A DNA stretch of 15,147 nucleotides from a bacterium (GTDB taxonomy: Bacteria; Tectomicrobia; Entotheonellia; Entotheonellales; Entotheonellaceae): NCBI GenBank assembly GCA_027294925.1, contig JAPULM010000554.1, positions 1 through 15,147 of the forward strand. Direction: 5' to 3'. This document shows, one piece after another, positions 13,979 through 15,147 of the stretch. Numbering within the stretch: the stretch's first letter is position 1; each line of letters begins with the position of its first letter. Made by a program: the position numbers and the translations under genes. The notes beneath the pieces are model-generated. The model was not told where the DNA came from and searched no databases. It saw only the letters and a program-made list of their open reading frames with translations.

Positions 13979-15147
13979 TTATCTTTCAGACAGCCATAGC
14001 CGTGATCCACTCACAGTATCATAAGTGCCTTTACCAGATCCACTCCAATCACAGGCACGACCGGGATAGGTCAACTCGCTCCAGGGTTGTGGTCTCACCC
14101 AGCTCTTGCTTTTCCACACAATGTCAAATTGTCCATCTGCACGGATTTTGCCAATATACACTGGTTTCCAGGTGTGATGATTCTTCTCATCAACTTTGTA
14201 TTTACCCACCGGGCTGTTCAGGCTGAGCCCTTCCAAAGCTTTCAGCACCTTATCGACATCGGTCGAGCCTGCTTTTTCCACCGCTTTAGCCCATAGCTTG
14301 ACTTGCATATAGGCATGCATCATCGGATCATCCGTAACGCATTGTTTGGCTGGAATATTACGTTTCTCGCACCAGCTCTTGTAGGACTTGATCCATTTGA
14401 AATTGTTAGGATTTTTCAGTGACATGAAATAATTCCAGGAGGCCAGATGACCGGCCAACGGCTTCACATCCAAGGTTTGCAGTTCCACTTCGGCAAAACT
14501 GAACGAGATCACCGGGCAGCTATCTGCAGTAATGCCTTGGTTCGCCAGCTCCTTGAAAAACGGCACATTGCTATCACCGTTGATGGTATTGATGACAGCG
14601 CCGTCTCCGCCGGCGCAAAAGCTTTTAATTTTTCCGACTATGGTTTGGTAGTCTTGATGATGAAAGGGCGTATATTCTTCACGGATATCAGCAACCTTTA
14701 CACCCTTACTTTCGCTTAGATAGAGGCGCAGGATTTTGTTGGTGGTGCGCGGGTAAACGTAATCCGTGCCGATCAAGTAGAAGCGTTTTTTACTGCCACC
14801 CTCCGGACTCATCATGTAATCAACGGCAGGCGCAGCCTGTTGGTTGATAGTGGCGCCGGTGTAAATCACATTTTTGGAGCATTCCTCGCCCTCGTATTGC
14901 ACCGGATAGAACAGAAGGCCGTTGTATTGTTCAAAAACCGGTAAAACTGACTTCCGGCTTACCGATGTCCAGCAGCCGAAAACTGCTGAAACTTTATCTT
15001 GTAACAATAATTTTTTGGCCTTTTCTGCAAATAAATCCCAATTTGAAGCCGGATCCTCCACCAACGGTTCAACCTGACGGCCGAGAACCCCACCGGCGGT
15101 ATTGATCTCATCAATGGCCATTAGGATAACCTCCTTGAGAGGTCCTT
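13979..15147 (-). CDS. urtA: Urea ABC transporter substrate-binding protein UrtA, N-terminus beyond right edge
   Basis: This is the periplasmic urea-binding protein of the importer. The frame is open to the right edge: before MAIDEINTAGG it continues GPLKEVIL, which belongs to the family pattern, so the Met at 15121 is internal and about 45-55 residues including the signal peptide are outside. Diagnostic blocks are 'DPASNWDLFAEKAKKLL', 'AVFGCWTSVSRKSVLPVFEQYNGLLFYPVQYEGEE', 'GTDYVYPRTTNKIL', 'VINTINGDSNVPFFKEL', 'AGHLASWNYF' and 'GKIRADGQFDIVWKS'. Seven Cys are visible, including a pair in 'WCEKRNIPAKQC', and after 'PWSEL' there is a tail of about 30 residues with another Cys; both look unusual beside the UrtA proteins I remember. 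It is the first gene of the operon in the window; its promoter is not included. Confidence 0.96.
   Translation of the reverse strand, partial: GPLKEVILMAIDEINTAGGVLGRQVEPLVEDPASNWDLFAEKAKKLLLQDKVSAVFGCWTSVSRKSVLPVFEQYNGLLFYPVQYEGEECSKNVIYTGATINQQAAPAVDYMMSPEGGSKKRFYLIGTDYVYPRTTNKILRLYLSESKGVKVADIREEYTPFHHQDYQTIVGKIKSFCAGGDGAVINTINGDSNVPFFKELANQGITADSCPVISFSFAEVELQTLDVKPLAGHLASWNYFMSLKNPNNFKWIKSYKSWCEKRNIPAKQCVTDDPMMHAYMQVKLWAKAVEKAGSTDVDKVLKALEGLSLNSPVGKYKVDEKNHHTWKPVYIGKIRADGQFDIVWKSKSWVRPQPWSELTYPGRACDWSGSGKGTYDTVSGSRLWLSER

Noticed and set aside
15115..15140. AAGGAGG nine bases before the ATG at 15121, looking like the real start of urtA.
   Set aside because: The frame stays open upstream and encodes GPLKEVIL, which continues the conserved UrtA domain; starting at 15121 would remove the signal peptide and first strands. 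An internal start cannot be excluded, but it is not the main one.

Overview
The window holds a bacterial urea-uptake and urease locus read from right to left (minus strand), flanked at the left by three unrelated-looking units. A lipobox-type lipoprotein, periplasmic binding-protein transport and moderate base composition suggest a Gram-negative bacterium, but the sequence does not let me name a genus; several lineages carry this urt-ure arrangement.

Layout from left to right. (1) A minus-strand gene running off the left edge encodes the N-terminus of a lysA-type (diaminopimelate decarboxylase-like) PLP enzyme. It is too short here to stand out as an ORF, but the 'YAMKACS' motif is clear. (2) A divergent intergenic region of about 275 bp carries candidate promoters for both sides, a 27-bp imperfect dyad over the lysA-side promoter, and a second dyad just upstream of the plus-strand promoter. 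(3) A plus-strand alternative sigma-70 family factor (284 aa) ends 8 bp from the convergent stop of the next gene. (4) Two adjacent minus-strand class III (CaiB/BaiF) CoA-transferases follow. One has the catalytic Asp; the other appears to lack it. (5) Next comes a DUF2459/TIGR02117-type lipoprotein, a family known for lying near urease genes. (6) The urease genes, in transcription order, are ureD, ureA, ureB, ureC, ureF, ureG; no ureE is present. (7) Upstream in transcription order lies the complete urea ABC transporter urtA-urtB-urtC-urtD-urtE. urtA is cut by the right edge, so the main promoter of the operon is outside the window.

How the genes work together: UrtA captures urea in the periplasm, UrtB/UrtC form the channel, and UrtD/UrtE hydrolyse ATP. 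UreABC hydrolyses the imported urea to ammonia and CO2, and UreD/UreF/UreG insert nickel. The tight spacing (ATGA overlap of ureB/ureC, 2-bp gap of urtD/urtE, a Shine-Dalgarno over the ureC stop for ureF) supports one long transcript from urtA to at least ureF. RNA hairpins after urtA and around the ureF stop could set relative expression.

The most striking non-coding signal is a perfect 30-bp palindrome lying exactly in frame inside the C-terminal extension of ureB. Other points worth attention are the missing ureE, replaced by no remnant at the usual place but with a structured 160-bp ureF-ureG gap; the CoA-transferase pair with one apparently non-catalytic member; the Cys/His pattern in the DUF2459 lipoprotein; and the divergent operator-like dyads. 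I saw no mobile elements, CRISPR arrays, tRNA or rRNA genes.
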